From the NCBI GenBank assembly GCA_963703165.1, contig OY969798.1:2046001-2110000 (forward strand): a DNA stretch of 64,000 nt, written 5' to 3'. Shown piece after piece: positions 9,035 to 16,387 of this stretch. Below the pieces are notes generated by a model. That model ran no database searches, was not told the origin of the DNA, and worked only from the letters and a program-made list of their open reading frames with translations. Positions within the stretch are counted from its first letter, which is position 1. Each line of letters opens with the position of its first letter. This stretch comes from JBQTKD01 sp963703165. Its GTDB lineage: Bacteria > Actinomycetota > Actinomycetes > Sporichthyales > Sporichthyaceae. The position numbers and the translations under genes were made by a program.

Positions 9035-9173
9035 GGCGCCGCAGCGTTTCCGCGGAAACTTTGTCGGCCGTCGTCACGGCGTTCGCCGGCGACGCCGCGT
9101 GCGCCAGGAGCGCAAAGGGTGCGGCCGGGATCCTGATTCCGCATCCGAATCCGGACAAATAACCCAGCCCCGA

Positions 9174-9258
9174 GCGCAAATGATCCACGTTGAAACGCGT
9201 GGGACTCGACCCCACGCTCAGCCGTCGTCACTCCAGTAGCAACGTGGATCGTTTACGC
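9174..9258. repeat. ~85-bp palindromic repeat element, copy 2
   Basis: Same design as the copy at 7929: the left arm 9174-9191 differs by one base (AAATGATC instead of AAACGATC) and the right arm at 9241-9258 is identical. The centre carries an additional perfect small stem, CGTGGG...CCCACG. Confidence 0.8.
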
Positions 9259-9369
9259 ACGGCCCGGCCGCGATCAGGCGGCGGTGTAGCCCGCCGTCGA
9301 GGTCTCAGTCGCATCAAGGCGCAGCTCAGAGGCATCGGGAGCGGTCGCGCGATCCCTATTCTCAGAAAT

Positions 9370-10650
9370 GTGAGAACCGTTCGAGCCGCGTTGGCCGCTG
9401 TTGCGATCGGCTCGCTGCTCGCGAGCTGTTCCGGCACGCCCGGTGGCGGGGTGGCCGAGGCCGCCGACACCGCTGTCACGACGGCGCCGGCGATCCCGCA
9501 GACCGACCGATTCGTCGACGCTGTCCGGTATCGCGCCGGTGGCTCGGCGCCGATCGCGGGCACGACTGCCGACCTCAACGCCGACGGCATCAACGACCTC
9601 ATGCTCGTCCTCGTCGACGGAAGCGGCATCTCTGTCCTGCTCAGCAATCCCGCCGACGGCCACGCCACGGCAACGAAGTACAAGACAGGGACCGAGCCGC
9701 GCTCGGTCGCCGCCGCGGACCTCGACAACGACGGCGATCTCGATCTGGTCGTCGGGCACATGTCGGCCGGCATCGCCGTGCTGCACGGTGACGGGCGGGG
9801 CAGCTTCGGGGCCGCGACGAGCATCGACTCCCGGACCCTGGGCGACGGCGCGAACAACCCGGAATACCTGAGTCTGGCTGACGTCGATGCCGATGGCCTG
9901 CCGGACATCGTCGCGCTGGATGTCGAGCGAAATCTCCTCGTTCTGCACAACGACGCGGGCCGGTTCGCGACGGCGCAGCGGACGAGCCTGCCCCGACTGC
10001 GCTACGACGGCCTGGCCGTCGGTGACCTGAACGGGGACCGCTTCCCCGACGTCGCCGCCGTGGCCTCCCCGACCGGCCGTCTGGTCGTTGCGTTCAACGA
10101 CGGAACGGGCGCGTTCGCCAAGCCGATCCCCGTCATGACCGGGACCGAGGAGCCCCCGCCTCCGCCGCGGATCAAGTGCAGCGGCGACGTCTGTTCCAAG
10201 GACGCGGGCCTGATGGGGCGCGCACAGGTGGTCATCGGCGACGTCGATGCCGATCGTCGTCCGGACCTCGTCATCGCCCACGCGCTGACCCCCGGGCTGA
10301 CGGTGCTGGGCGGCGACGGCATGGGCGGGTTCGCCGCGCCACGTCGGGTCGGTGAGGACCTGCGGGGCGCCGCCGCCGCGGCCGTCGCTGACGTCGACGG
10401 TGACGGCATCGTCGACCTGCTCGCTCTCGACGGCGAAGACGGACTGGCGCTCCTGCAGGGTCTCGGTGGCGGTCAGTTCGCCGCACCTGAGCAGTACGCG
10501 ACGGCACGGCACGGCAGCGCGGACAATGCCGTCGCAGGGCAGGCCCTGATGATCGGACGGATGGACGCGGACAACTCGATCGACGTCGCTGTCGTCGACG
10601 TGTTCACCAACGAGGTCGTGGTCCACCGCAACGCCACCGCGCTCCAGTAG
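9370..10650 (+). CDS. FG-GAP/VCBS-repeat lipoprotein
   Basis: 426-aa exported protein. GTG 9370 begins a short basic n-region (VRTVRAA), a hydrophobic core and the lipobox LASC, so a lipid-anchored surface protein is predicted. The body consists of about seven blades of a beta-propeller, each with a calcium-binding DxDxDG loop: DLNADG, DLDNDGD, DVDADG, DLNGDR, DVDADR, DVDGDG and MDADNS. Such propellers usually bind ligands or partners rather than catalyse; the partner is unknown. One loop carries a CSGDVCSK segment, a probable disulfide. It is followed after 37 bp by a cyclophilin lipoprotein on the same strand, plausibly co-transcribed. Confidence 0.88.
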   Translation: MRTVRAALAAVAIGSLLASCSGTPGGGVAEAADTAVTTAPAIPQTDRFVDAVRYRAGGSAPIAGTTADLNADGINDLMLVLVDGSGISVLLSNPADGHATATKYKTGTEPRSVAAADLDNDGDLDLVVGHMSAGIAVLHGDGRGSFGAATSIDSRTLGDGANNPEYLSLADVDADGLPDIVALDVERNLLVLHNDAGRFATAQRTSLPRLRYDGLAVGDLNGDRFPDVAAVASPTGRLVVAFNDGTGAFAKPIPVMTGTEEPPPPPRIKCSGDVCSKDAGLMGRAQVVIGDVDADRRPDLVIAHALTPGLTVLGGDGMGGFAAPRRVGEDLRGAAAAAVADVDGDGIVDLLALDGEDGLALLQGLGGGQFAAPEQYATARHGSADNAVAGQALMIGRMDADNSIDVAVVDVFTNEVVVHRNATALQ

Positions 10651-10687
10651 CGTCCCGTCAGATGCGCGGTGTCCCAGGAGGAATTCG

Positions 10688-11434
10688 ATGGTGAGAACGG
10701 CTCGACGCACGGCAACGGCAGGCATGGTTCTGGCGACGATGCTGCTGGCCACGGCCTGCGGGGGCGACGACGAGCCGGACACCGCCGCGCCGCAGGACAC
10801 CCCGGCCACCCAGCAGCCCACCACACCGGCCGCCAAGCCGGGTGAGTGCAGCTACCTCCCGGACACGGGCGGCGCCGAGACCAAAAAGGTCGACCTTCCG
10901 CCGACGAAGCCGACGAGCACCAAGCCGAGCTACGCGACACTCGTCACCAACCACGGCACGATCGTGATGGAGCTGGACGCCGCGGCCGCGCCGTGCACGG
11001 TGAACTCGTTCGTGAGCCTGATCAAGCAGAAGTACTACGACGGCAGCCCGTGCCACCGGATGCTCGACGAGAGCTTCAACGGGCTGACCACCGCGGTGCT
11101 GCAGTGCGGTGACCCGAGCGGGTCCGGCACGGGCGGGCCGGGCTACCGGTTCGCCGACGAGAACCTCGAGGGCGCCAAGTACGCCAAGGGTGTCGTGGCC
11201 ATGGCCAACGGCGGCGCGAACACCAACGGCAGCCAGTTCTTCATGATGTTCAAGGACTCCGACTTCGACCCGGACTACACCCCGTTCGGAAAGATCCTCT
11301 CCGGCGTCGAGGTGCTCACCGAGATCGCCAAGGGCGGCCGGGTCCCGAACACGAGCACCGGCATGCGCGACGCACCCAAGACCAAGACCACCATCACGAA
11401 GGTGACGATCAGCACGACCAAGCCCAAGAGCTGA
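10688..11434 (+). CDS. Cyclophilin-type peptidyl-prolyl isomerase, lipoprotein
   Basis: 248 aa with a signal peptide ending in lipobox ATAC, a Thr/Pro-rich linker and a cyclophilin domain from about residue 80. Recognisable parts are GTIVMELDAAAAPCTVNSF, CHRMLDE (the usual FHRV segment), GTGGPGYRFADEN, GVVAMANGGANTNGSQFF (QFF core) and TPFGKIL. The usual catalytic Arg of FHRV is kept as HR. It catalyses proline isomerisation of exported proteins on the outer face of the membrane. The ribosome-binding site AGGAGG lies 7 nt before ATG. The HAD hydrolase begins 6 bp after the stop. Confidence 0.92.
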   Translation: MVRTARRTATAGMVLATMLLATACGGDDEPDTAAPQDTPATQQPTTPAAKPGECSYLPDTGGAETKKVDLPPTKPTSTKPSYATLVTNHGTIVMELDAAAAPCTVNSFVSLIKQKYYDGSPCHRMLDESFNGLTTAVLQCGDPSGSGTGGPGYRFADENLEGAKYAKGVVAMANGGANTNGSQFFMMFKDSDFDPDYTPFGKILSGVEVLTEIAKGGRVPNTSTGMRDAPKTKTTITKVTISTTKPKS

Positions 11435-11439
11435 CCACC

Positions 11440-12093
11440 ATGGCGGGCAGGTGGGTGACCTTCGACTGCTACGGCACGTTGGTCGACTGGTTGGGTGGCA
11501 TGCGCGCGGCGCTGGCCCAGGTCGCTCCGCACGACGTGGACGCACTGCTGGGCGCGTATCACCACCACGAGCCGCAGGTGCAGGCCGAGCACCCCACGAT
11601 GCGCTACCGCGACGTGCTCACCGAGGCATTGCGCCGCACCGCCGAGGCACAGGACGTCGTGCTCGCGGAGCCCGGCGCCGTAGTGTTCGCGAGAACGTTG
11701 CCGGACTGGCCGGTCTTCGACGACGTCGGCCCCGCGCTCACCGAACTACGCGCGGCGGGCTGGCAACTCGCGATCCTGTCCAACGTCGACGACGACCTGA
11801 TCGCGGGCACCTGCGAGCGCCTGCCAGTGCGGATCGACGTCATCATCACTGCGCAGCAGGTCGGCGCGTACAAGCCGCACCCGGCGCACTTCCACCGCTT
11901 CCGCAGCGAGATCGATCCCGACGCCTGGGTGCACGTGGCGCAGAGTGTGTTCCACGACCACACCGTCGCGGGCCGCCTCGGACTCCCGCGGGTGTGGATC
12001 AACCGGCAGGGTGAACCCGACCCGGGCGACGTTGCTGAGATCGTCCTACCCGGACTGACGGGCCTCACCGCGGCAGTGCGCACCCTGAGCTGA
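11440..12093 (+). CDS. HAD-family hydrolase, haloacid-dehalogenase-like
   Basis: 217-aa haloacid dehalogenase superfamily member. Motif I FDCYGTLVDW carries the nucleophilic Asp in the type II dehalogenase form (DxYGT), motif II is in LAILSNVDDD (Ser/Asn), motif III Lys in GAYKPHP, and motif IV is the acidic VHVAQSVFHDH region. It could act on 2-haloacids or on small phosphate esters; sequence does not decide. It starts 6 bp after the cyclophilin gene and ends in a CTGACGTTACGTCAG palindrome. Confidence 0.88.
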   Translation: MAGRWVTFDCYGTLVDWLGGMRAALAQVAPHDVDALLGAYHHHEPQVQAEHPTMRYRDVLTEALRRTAEAQDVVLAEPGAVVFARTLPDWPVFDDVGPALTELRAAGWQLAILSNVDDDLIAGTCERLPVRIDVIITAQQVGAYKPHPAHFHRFRSEIDPDAWVHVAQSVFHDHTVAGRLGLPRVWINRQGEPDPGDVAEIVLPGLTGLTAAVRTLS

Positions 12094-12104
12094 CGTTACG
12101 TCAG
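12090..12104. repeat. Perfect CTGACG-TTA-CGTCAG palindrome containing a stop codon
   Basis: The TGA of the HAD gene (12091-12093) is part of the left arm. Similar 15-17-bp palindromes recur at 3497, 54512, 59181 and 61373, always at the 3' end of a gene. Confidence 0.7.
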
Positions 12105-12134
12105 TTCATGATCAGCGGTCAGGCGTCAGTTCCC

Positions 12135-12728
12135 TCACTCCTCCGCGGAACCGTCGACGATCTCGCGGTCACCGATCGGCTCGGAGAGCTTCACGTCGAC
12201 GGCCTTGTACTTCGCGATCTGGATGCACATGGCGTCCGGGTGCTTCGGGTCGGCGCCCGCGCGCAACGTGATCGTGATGGTCTTGCCGGTCTCGTCGACC
12301 TTCACCGAATCCAGCACCGAGCACGGCTCGACGCCGCCGTAGAAGTACACGCGGACAACGCTGTCCGAACGCTTCACGGCTTTGTCCCACGTCACCGTGT
12401 GCGTGTTGTCCATGCCGTCGCGCGGCTCGACCACCTCGGCGGTCGCCGCGGTACCGGGCTTCGCCTTACCGGCAGGCGCCTCCGAGTTCGGGTTGCTCAC
12501 CCCGGCGTCCAGGTCGACCACACCGGGGTCGTCGCTCGACGACGGCGCCACGCGCGTCGGGTTGGTCGACGCCCCCGGCGTCGGAGCAATGTCGCCGCCG
12601 GCGCTGACCGAGCTGTCACCGCCCGTCGGGGTCCCGGACTCCGCGACGTCCTTGTCCGACCCGCCGCAGCCGGCCAGCACGAACGCCAGCACAGCGACAC
12701 CAGCAGCACCTCGCCACCTCATGATCAT
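12135..12728 (-). CDS. Putative lipoprotein of unknown function
   Basis: 197 aa from ATG 12728 (a second ATG follows two codons later). The signal sequence ends in VLAGCGG, a clear lipobox. After a disordered Ser/Thr/Pro stretch (residues 25-85) comes a compact C-terminal region with TWDKAVKRSDSVVRVYFYGGVEPCSVLDSV and ITLRAGADPKHPDAMCIQIAKYKAVDVKLSEPIGDREIVDG (two Cys, likely a disulfide). This resembles small beta-rich extracytoplasmic domains but I do not recognise the family. It lies 80 bp downstream of the histidine kinase on the same strand and may be its target or sensor partner. Confidence 0.75.
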   Translation of the reverse strand: MIMRWRGAAGVAVLAFVLAGCGGSDKDVAESGTPTGGDSSVSAGGDIAPTPGASTNPTRVAPSSSDDPGVVDLDAGVSNPNSEAPAGKAKPGTAATAEVVEPRDGMDNTHTVTWDKAVKRSDSVVRVYFYGGVEPCSVLDSVKVDETGKTITITLRAGADPKHPDAMCIQIAKYKAVDVKLSEPIGDREIVDGSAEE

Positions 12729-12808
12729 GCGACCGCACACTCCCGTTCCCCCGAGCCACGGATCAGTGGCTCCTCTGCCTACCACGACGCAACAGGCAGG
12801 CGGAACGT

Positions 12809-13561
12809 TCATTCGGCAGGTGGCAACCACATCTCGAAGACGGACCCCTCGCCCTTCACCGAGCGCACGCCGATGGTGCCGCCGTGCTCCTCGACGATCG
12901 CGTTGACGATGGCCAGGCCCAGGCCGGTGCCCTGAATGGCCTCCCGGCGGGCGTCCTCGGTCCGGTAGAAGCGATCGAAGACCCGGGCCTGGTCCTCCTC
13001 GCTGATGCCGATACCGGTGTCGGTGACGGCGAGCACGACGGAGTCGTCCTCGCACCAACTGGACACGGTGACGCTGCCGCCGTGCGGGGTGAACTTCACC
13101 GCGTTGCTGATCAGGTTGAGCAGCGCCCGGCCGAGCGAGTCCGGATCGGCGGCGACGATGCCTGGAGCACCCTCGATCGCCACCGACCAGGACAGCGATT
13201 TGTCGCGCAGCAAAGGCATTGCGGCCTCGCCCGCGTCGTGGATCAGGTCGGCGATCGAGACCTTGACCCGCACCTGATCAGGCCCGCGGAACTCTCCACG
13301 GGAGAGCAGGAGCAGGTCCTCGGCCAGCAGATGCAACCGGTTGCAGTTGCGCCGCGCGACGGCCACCAGGTGCAGTTGATCAGCATTCAGCTCGCCGGCG
13401 GAACCGTCGGCGAGCAACTCCAGGTAGCCGCTCATGCTGGTCAGCGGCGTACGTAGTTCGTGCGAGATGGTCGAGACGAACTCGGACTTCATCCGGTCCA
13501 GTTCGAGCATCCGCGCGATCGCCCGCTCATGGGCGTCGGTGGCGACTGTCGTGTCGGACAT
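12809..13561 (-). CDS. Sensor histidine kinase without sensor domain
   Basis: 250-aa cytoplasmic kinase. It has an H box FVSTISHELRTPLTSMSGYLEL (phospho-His in SHELRTP), N box LLNLISNAVKFTP, G1 VTDTGIGI, F box FDRFYR and G2 GTGLGLAIV, so it is catalytically complete. The N terminus is only ~20 residues before the DHp helix and has no membrane segment or sensor domain, so the input must come from a partner. It is encoded 7 bp after the stand-alone receiver, a clear operon, with a lipoprotein gene further downstream. Confidence 0.93.
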   Translation of the reverse strand: MSDTTVATDAHERAIARMLELDRMKSEFVSTISHELRTPLTSMSGYLELLADGSAGELNADQLHLVAVARRNCNRLHLLAEDLLLLSRGEFRGPDQVRVKVSIADLIHDAGEAAMPLLRDKSLSWSVAIEGAPGIVAADPDSLGRALLNLISNAVKFTPHGGSVTVSSWCEDDSVVLAVTDTGIGISEEDQARVFDRFYRTEDARREAIQGTGLGLAIVNAIVEEHGGTIGVRSVKGEGSVFEMWLPPAE

Positions 13562-13568
13562 CGCCTGC

Positions 13569-13955
13569 TCACCAGTCCGCGGTGACGGCCCGATCCTGCA
13601 GCGACATCTCGACGAAGTGCAGCAGCGCGCCGCCCATGAACGGCTTGGTCAGATAGCGCGCACCCATCGAAAGCCCACGCGCGACGTCCTCCTCCTGCGC
13701 GCGGGCAGTCAGGAAGATCAGCGGCAGGTAACCGGCGCCGGGCAGTTCGCGCAGCTTCATCGCGAGCTCGAAGCCGTCCATCTCGGGCATTCCGAGGTCG
13801 AGAACCGCCAGGTCGGGCGCGGGGCGGTTCTCCAACGCCGCCAGGGCACCGGGGCCGCTGGTGGCGGTGAGCAACTGGTGTCCGGCGCGGGTGAGCCGGA
13901 TGCGGACCAGATCGAGGATGTCGGGGTCGTCGTCGACGGCGAGGATGCGGGCCAC
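13569..13955 (-). CDS. Single-domain response regulator (REC only)
   Basis: 128 aa, all receiver domain. It has the acidic pair in AVDDDPD, a phospho-acceptor Asp in LAVLDLGMPEMDG, Thr in IFLTAR and Lys in YLTKPF. There is no DNA-binding or output domain, so it probably signals by protein contact or serves as a phosphate shuttle, as in CheY/DivK-type proteins. The GTG start is preceded by GGAGG. It is first gene of the operon with the histidine kinase. Confidence 0.93.
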   Translation of the reverse strand: MARILAVDDDPDILDLVRIRLTRAGHQLLTATSGPGALAALENRPAPDLAVLDLGMPEMDGFELAMKLRELPGAGYLPLIFLTARAQEEDVARGLSMGARYLTKPFMGGALLHFVEMSLQDRAVTADW

Positions 13956-14093
13956 GGTTCTGTTCCTCCAGAGGGGGTCAGGAGTTCTTTGCCCTCTCTT
14001 CGGAGTCCTGGGCTCATGCCTTGAGTCCCGCGCGCCGATAGCGCCCGCTTGTGTTGCCGCCCACGTTTCCAGCCTGCGCCTTGCATCGATAAC

Positions 14094-14112
14094 TTAGGTT
14101 AGCCTAACTTTG
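14094..14112 (+). promoter_or_regulatory. DtxR/IdeR-type iron box
   Basis: TTAGGTTAGCCTAACTTTG matches the actinobacterial iron-box consensus (TTAGGTTAGGCTAACCTAA) at 15 of 19 positions with the GTTAG-CCTAAC core intact. It lies about 65 bp before the DUF2470 gene, so iron-bound DtxR/IdeR should repress that gene. Confidence 0.8.
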
Positions 14113-14177
14113 GTTGAGCGCCGCGGGGACTGACCGCCCGCGGCGATCCAGACGAACCTCGCGGGACGGACGCTTTG

Positions 14178-14942
14178 ATGCAGGCACTCGGATGTCGTGA
14201 ACCGGCCGTGCGAGCCGTGACCCTGATCCACACGCCCGGGGCGTTGTCGATCGGCACCGTCGACACGGAGAACCAGTCCCCGACGGTGGTGTCCTGCCTG
14301 TGGGGGCGCCTGGTGCTGTCCCTGCTGCCACCCTGTCCGGTCGCCGACTCGATCCGTTCCGGCACCCCGCTGGGCACAGCGGCTGCCGCGGCCAACAGCG
14401 CCGGCTCGGACGGCACGACCCGCGAGCACGGCTGGCTCAATCTCTACGGCACGCTGCGCCCGGTCCCGGCTGCGTGCCGGCGCACCGCCGCGCTCCGCCT
14501 GTTCGACGTCGCGGCCCGTGAGGAACTGCTCGACGCCACCGCCGACGAGGGCTGGCTGCTGGCCGTACTCGACCTGCGCGCCGCGGACTGGACCCTGCCC
14601 GCGGTGACCTCACCGCTGGACCCGAACGAGCTGCGCATCGCCTCCGTCGACGAGGTCCTGCGTTGGTCCCCCCAGGTCTGCGCGCAGCTCAACCGCGATC
14701 ACCCCGAGCTCGCCGAGCAGTTGCACGGCGGCCCCGCGTGGTTCGCCGAGGTGGACCGCGACGGCGCCACCCTCGGCCTGCCGGACTCCGATCAGGAGTT
14801 CACCCGGCTGTCCTGGCCGACCAGCTGCTACGACCTGCACGACCTGCACCACACCCTGGCCCACTCCCCGGTGCTGCGCCGCCGGGCGTGCCGACGTCGC
14901 CGGCTGGCCATCGCGAACCTCGAGGGCCCGCAACAATCCTGA
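14178..14942 (+). CDS. Iron-regulated DUF2470 (HugZ/heme-oxygenase-like) protein
   Basis: 254 aa. The N-terminal half (GALSIGTVDTENQSPTVVSCLWGRLVLSL and HGWLNLYGTLRPVP) resembles the split-barrel, PNPOx-like fold of HugZ-type heme-degrading proteins. The C-terminal half has the DUF2470 signature VCAQLNRDHPELAEQL followed by a short beta-alpha segment and HDLHHTLAHSP. Together with the iron box upstream this suggests heme binding or iron release from heme under iron starvation. The activity itself is inference: the family includes non-enzymatic heme binders. ATG 14178 is chosen, TTG just before it is possible. It is monocistronic and ends at a strong terminator. Confidence 0.75.
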   Translation: MQALGCREPAVRAVTLIHTPGALSIGTVDTENQSPTVVSCLWGRLVLSLLPPCPVADSIRSGTPLGTAAAAANSAGSDGTTREHGWLNLYGTLRPVPAACRRTAALRLFDVAAREELLDATADEGWLLAVLDLRAADWTLPAVTSPLDPNELRIASVDEVLRWSPQVCAQLNRDHPELAEQLHGGPAWFAEVDRDGATLGLPDSDQEFTRLSWPTSCYDLHDLHHTLAHSPVLRRRACRRRRLAIANLEGPQQS

Positions 14943-15001
14943 CCGACCGGCGCACCGACGACGGTGGGGATCGTCGGAGCGCCGACAGCCGGGGAGAACG
15001 A

Positions 15002-15050
15002 GCACCGGGGACCGACGACGGCGGGCGGGCGCGCGGTCGGTCCCCGGTGC
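15002..15050. terminator. Strong bidirectional hairpin between convergent genes
   Basis: A perfect 15-bp stem, GCACCGGGGACCGAC at 15002-15016 with its complement at 15036-15050, around a GC-rich 19-nt loop. It separates the DUF2470 gene from the convergent exported protein gene. Confidence 0.8.
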
Positions 15051-15077
15051 GGTCGGTGCCCCCGTGCGGTCAGCAGA

Positions 15078-15548
15078 TCAGAAGGTCAGATACGAGGCCG
15101 GCGATCCGGACGCGGCGTCAGCCGGCGCCTGGGTCGACGGCGGGGTGACCGTCGAGCCACCGGACTGACCCGGCACCTGTCCCTGACCGAAACCGCCCGG
15201 TCCGCCGCGGAACTGGCGCATCGGTCCACCGGCGGCGCCCCCCTGGGTCGTACCGCTCGCGGCGTCGCCGGGCACCTGCCCGCCACCGAAACGGTGTCCG
15301 CCGCGCTGACCGACGCCCTTCTCACACAGCTCACCGTTCTTTCCGACGGCCCCGGACCCGCCCTCGACGGCCGTTCCCGGGTCCGTGGTGGAGCTCGAGC
15401 TCGGCGACGGGGTGGCAGCACCGTCCTCGGCGGCCGACGCGCTCACCGCGTTGCTCATGATCGCCCCAGCGACGACACCTGCGGCGACCAGCGCCAACGC
15501 GGGGCCGGCCGTGCGACGCCAACCGGAAACAGGCGATTCGGTGTTCAT
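15078..15548 (-). CDS. Exported Gly/Ser/Pro-rich protein, unknown
   Basis: 156 aa. MNTESPVSGWRRTAG is followed by a hydrophobic segment (ALALVAAGVVAGAIMSNAVSASA) that reads as a signal peptide or anchor. The mature part is low complexity: Ser/Thr-rich, one motif KNGELCEKGVGQRGG with a single Cys, then Gly-rich GGPGGFGQGQVPGQSGG repeats. No family is recognised. The start is supported by GGGAGG 8 nt upstream. It is a single gene, convergent with DUF2470 and divergent from the next operon. Confidence 0.7.
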   Translation of the reverse strand: MNTESPVSGWRRTAGPALALVAAGVVAGAIMSNAVSASAAEDGAATPSPSSSSTTDPGTAVEGGSGAVGKNGELCEKGVGQRGGHRFGGGQVPGDAASGTTQGGAAGGPMRQFRGGPGGFGQGQVPGQSGGSTVTPPSTQAPADAASGSPASYLTF

Positions 15549-15760
15549 GGCTTTCCCTCCCTGAGGGCCGCCCCTACGACGGCCCGACGTAAGGAAGGGT
15601 CCGGCCCAGGACTGTGTGATGCGTTCCACGAACCTGGGCGCAGGCTTCGAATCCGGGCGCCGATCCGCTGCGATCCGTTCGTGACCAGCACCTACGCCGG
15701 ACGGGCGGGACACCTCCAATCCGGTGACGCCCCGGACATGCGACCCCGGGACAAGGAAGA

Positions 15761-16387
15761 ATGTCCACCATGGCCGCCCCCTCGCAGACTCGACCGATGC
15801 CGCCCAAGGCCGGCACCCGGTCGCGGCGGGTACGGCGCAGGCGGCTGATCGTGGCCGGCGCGGTGGTGGCGGTGCTCGCCGGCGCAGGCGTGGCCGCCGC
15901 ACTGCTGGTGGGCGGGGACGACGCCCCGGAGGCCGCCCCGCCGGTCGCCGCACCTACCAAGGACGACGCCCAGAACGTGGCCGATGCGCTGAGCAAGTTG
16001 GCGAGCCGCCCCCAGGATCTCGTCGCCTCGGACATCAACTCCTCGATCGCCGGTAAGGCCCGGCAGGCGCTGGCCAAGTCGGCGACGGTCACCGCCGACC
16101 CGGCGAGCTGGCACGCCGACGGCCTCGGCGGCGGCACGATCACCGTCACCGTGCGCAACGGCAACGAGACCACCGTTTACACCGCGTTGATGATCAAGGA
16201 ATCGACCGGCTGGAAGGTCGTCGGGACCGTCCCGATGGCCAAGCCCCCCGCCGGGCAGCAGCCCGCGGTGAAGGGCGCCGCGCCGGCACCGAAACTCCCG
16301 ACACCGCCGCCGCCGAAGAACCCGCCGCCCGCGGCACCGCCGCTGCCCGGCGCCCCGGCCACTGCTCCCACGGCGGGTACCCGATGA
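15761..16387 (+). CDS. Membrane-anchored protein with Pro/Ala-rich tail, unknown
   Basis: 208 aa. A basic N terminus (SRRVRRRRL) precedes one membrane helix (IVAGAVVAVLAGAGVAAALLVGG), and then an extracytoplasmic domain of about 110 residues with ADPASWHADGLGGGTITVTVRNGNETTVYTALMIKESTGWKVVGT, a beta-rich region reminiscent of small NTF2/SnoaL-like lipoprotein domains. The last 55 residues are Pro/Ala/Lys-rich. A second ATG at 15770 has better spacing from AAGGAA and may be the true start. The stop overlaps the next start (ATGA), so it is translationally coupled to the hydrolase-like protein. Confidence 0.75.
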   Translation: MSTMAAPSQTRPMPPKAGTRSRRVRRRRLIVAGAVVAVLAGAGVAAALLVGGDDAPEAAPPVAAPTKDDAQNVADALSKLASRPQDLVASDINSSIAGKARQALAKSATVTADPASWHADGLGGGTITVTVRNGNETTVYTALMIKESTGWKVVGTVPMAKPPAGQQPAVKGAAPAPKLPTPPPPKNPPPAAPPLPGAPATAPTAGTR

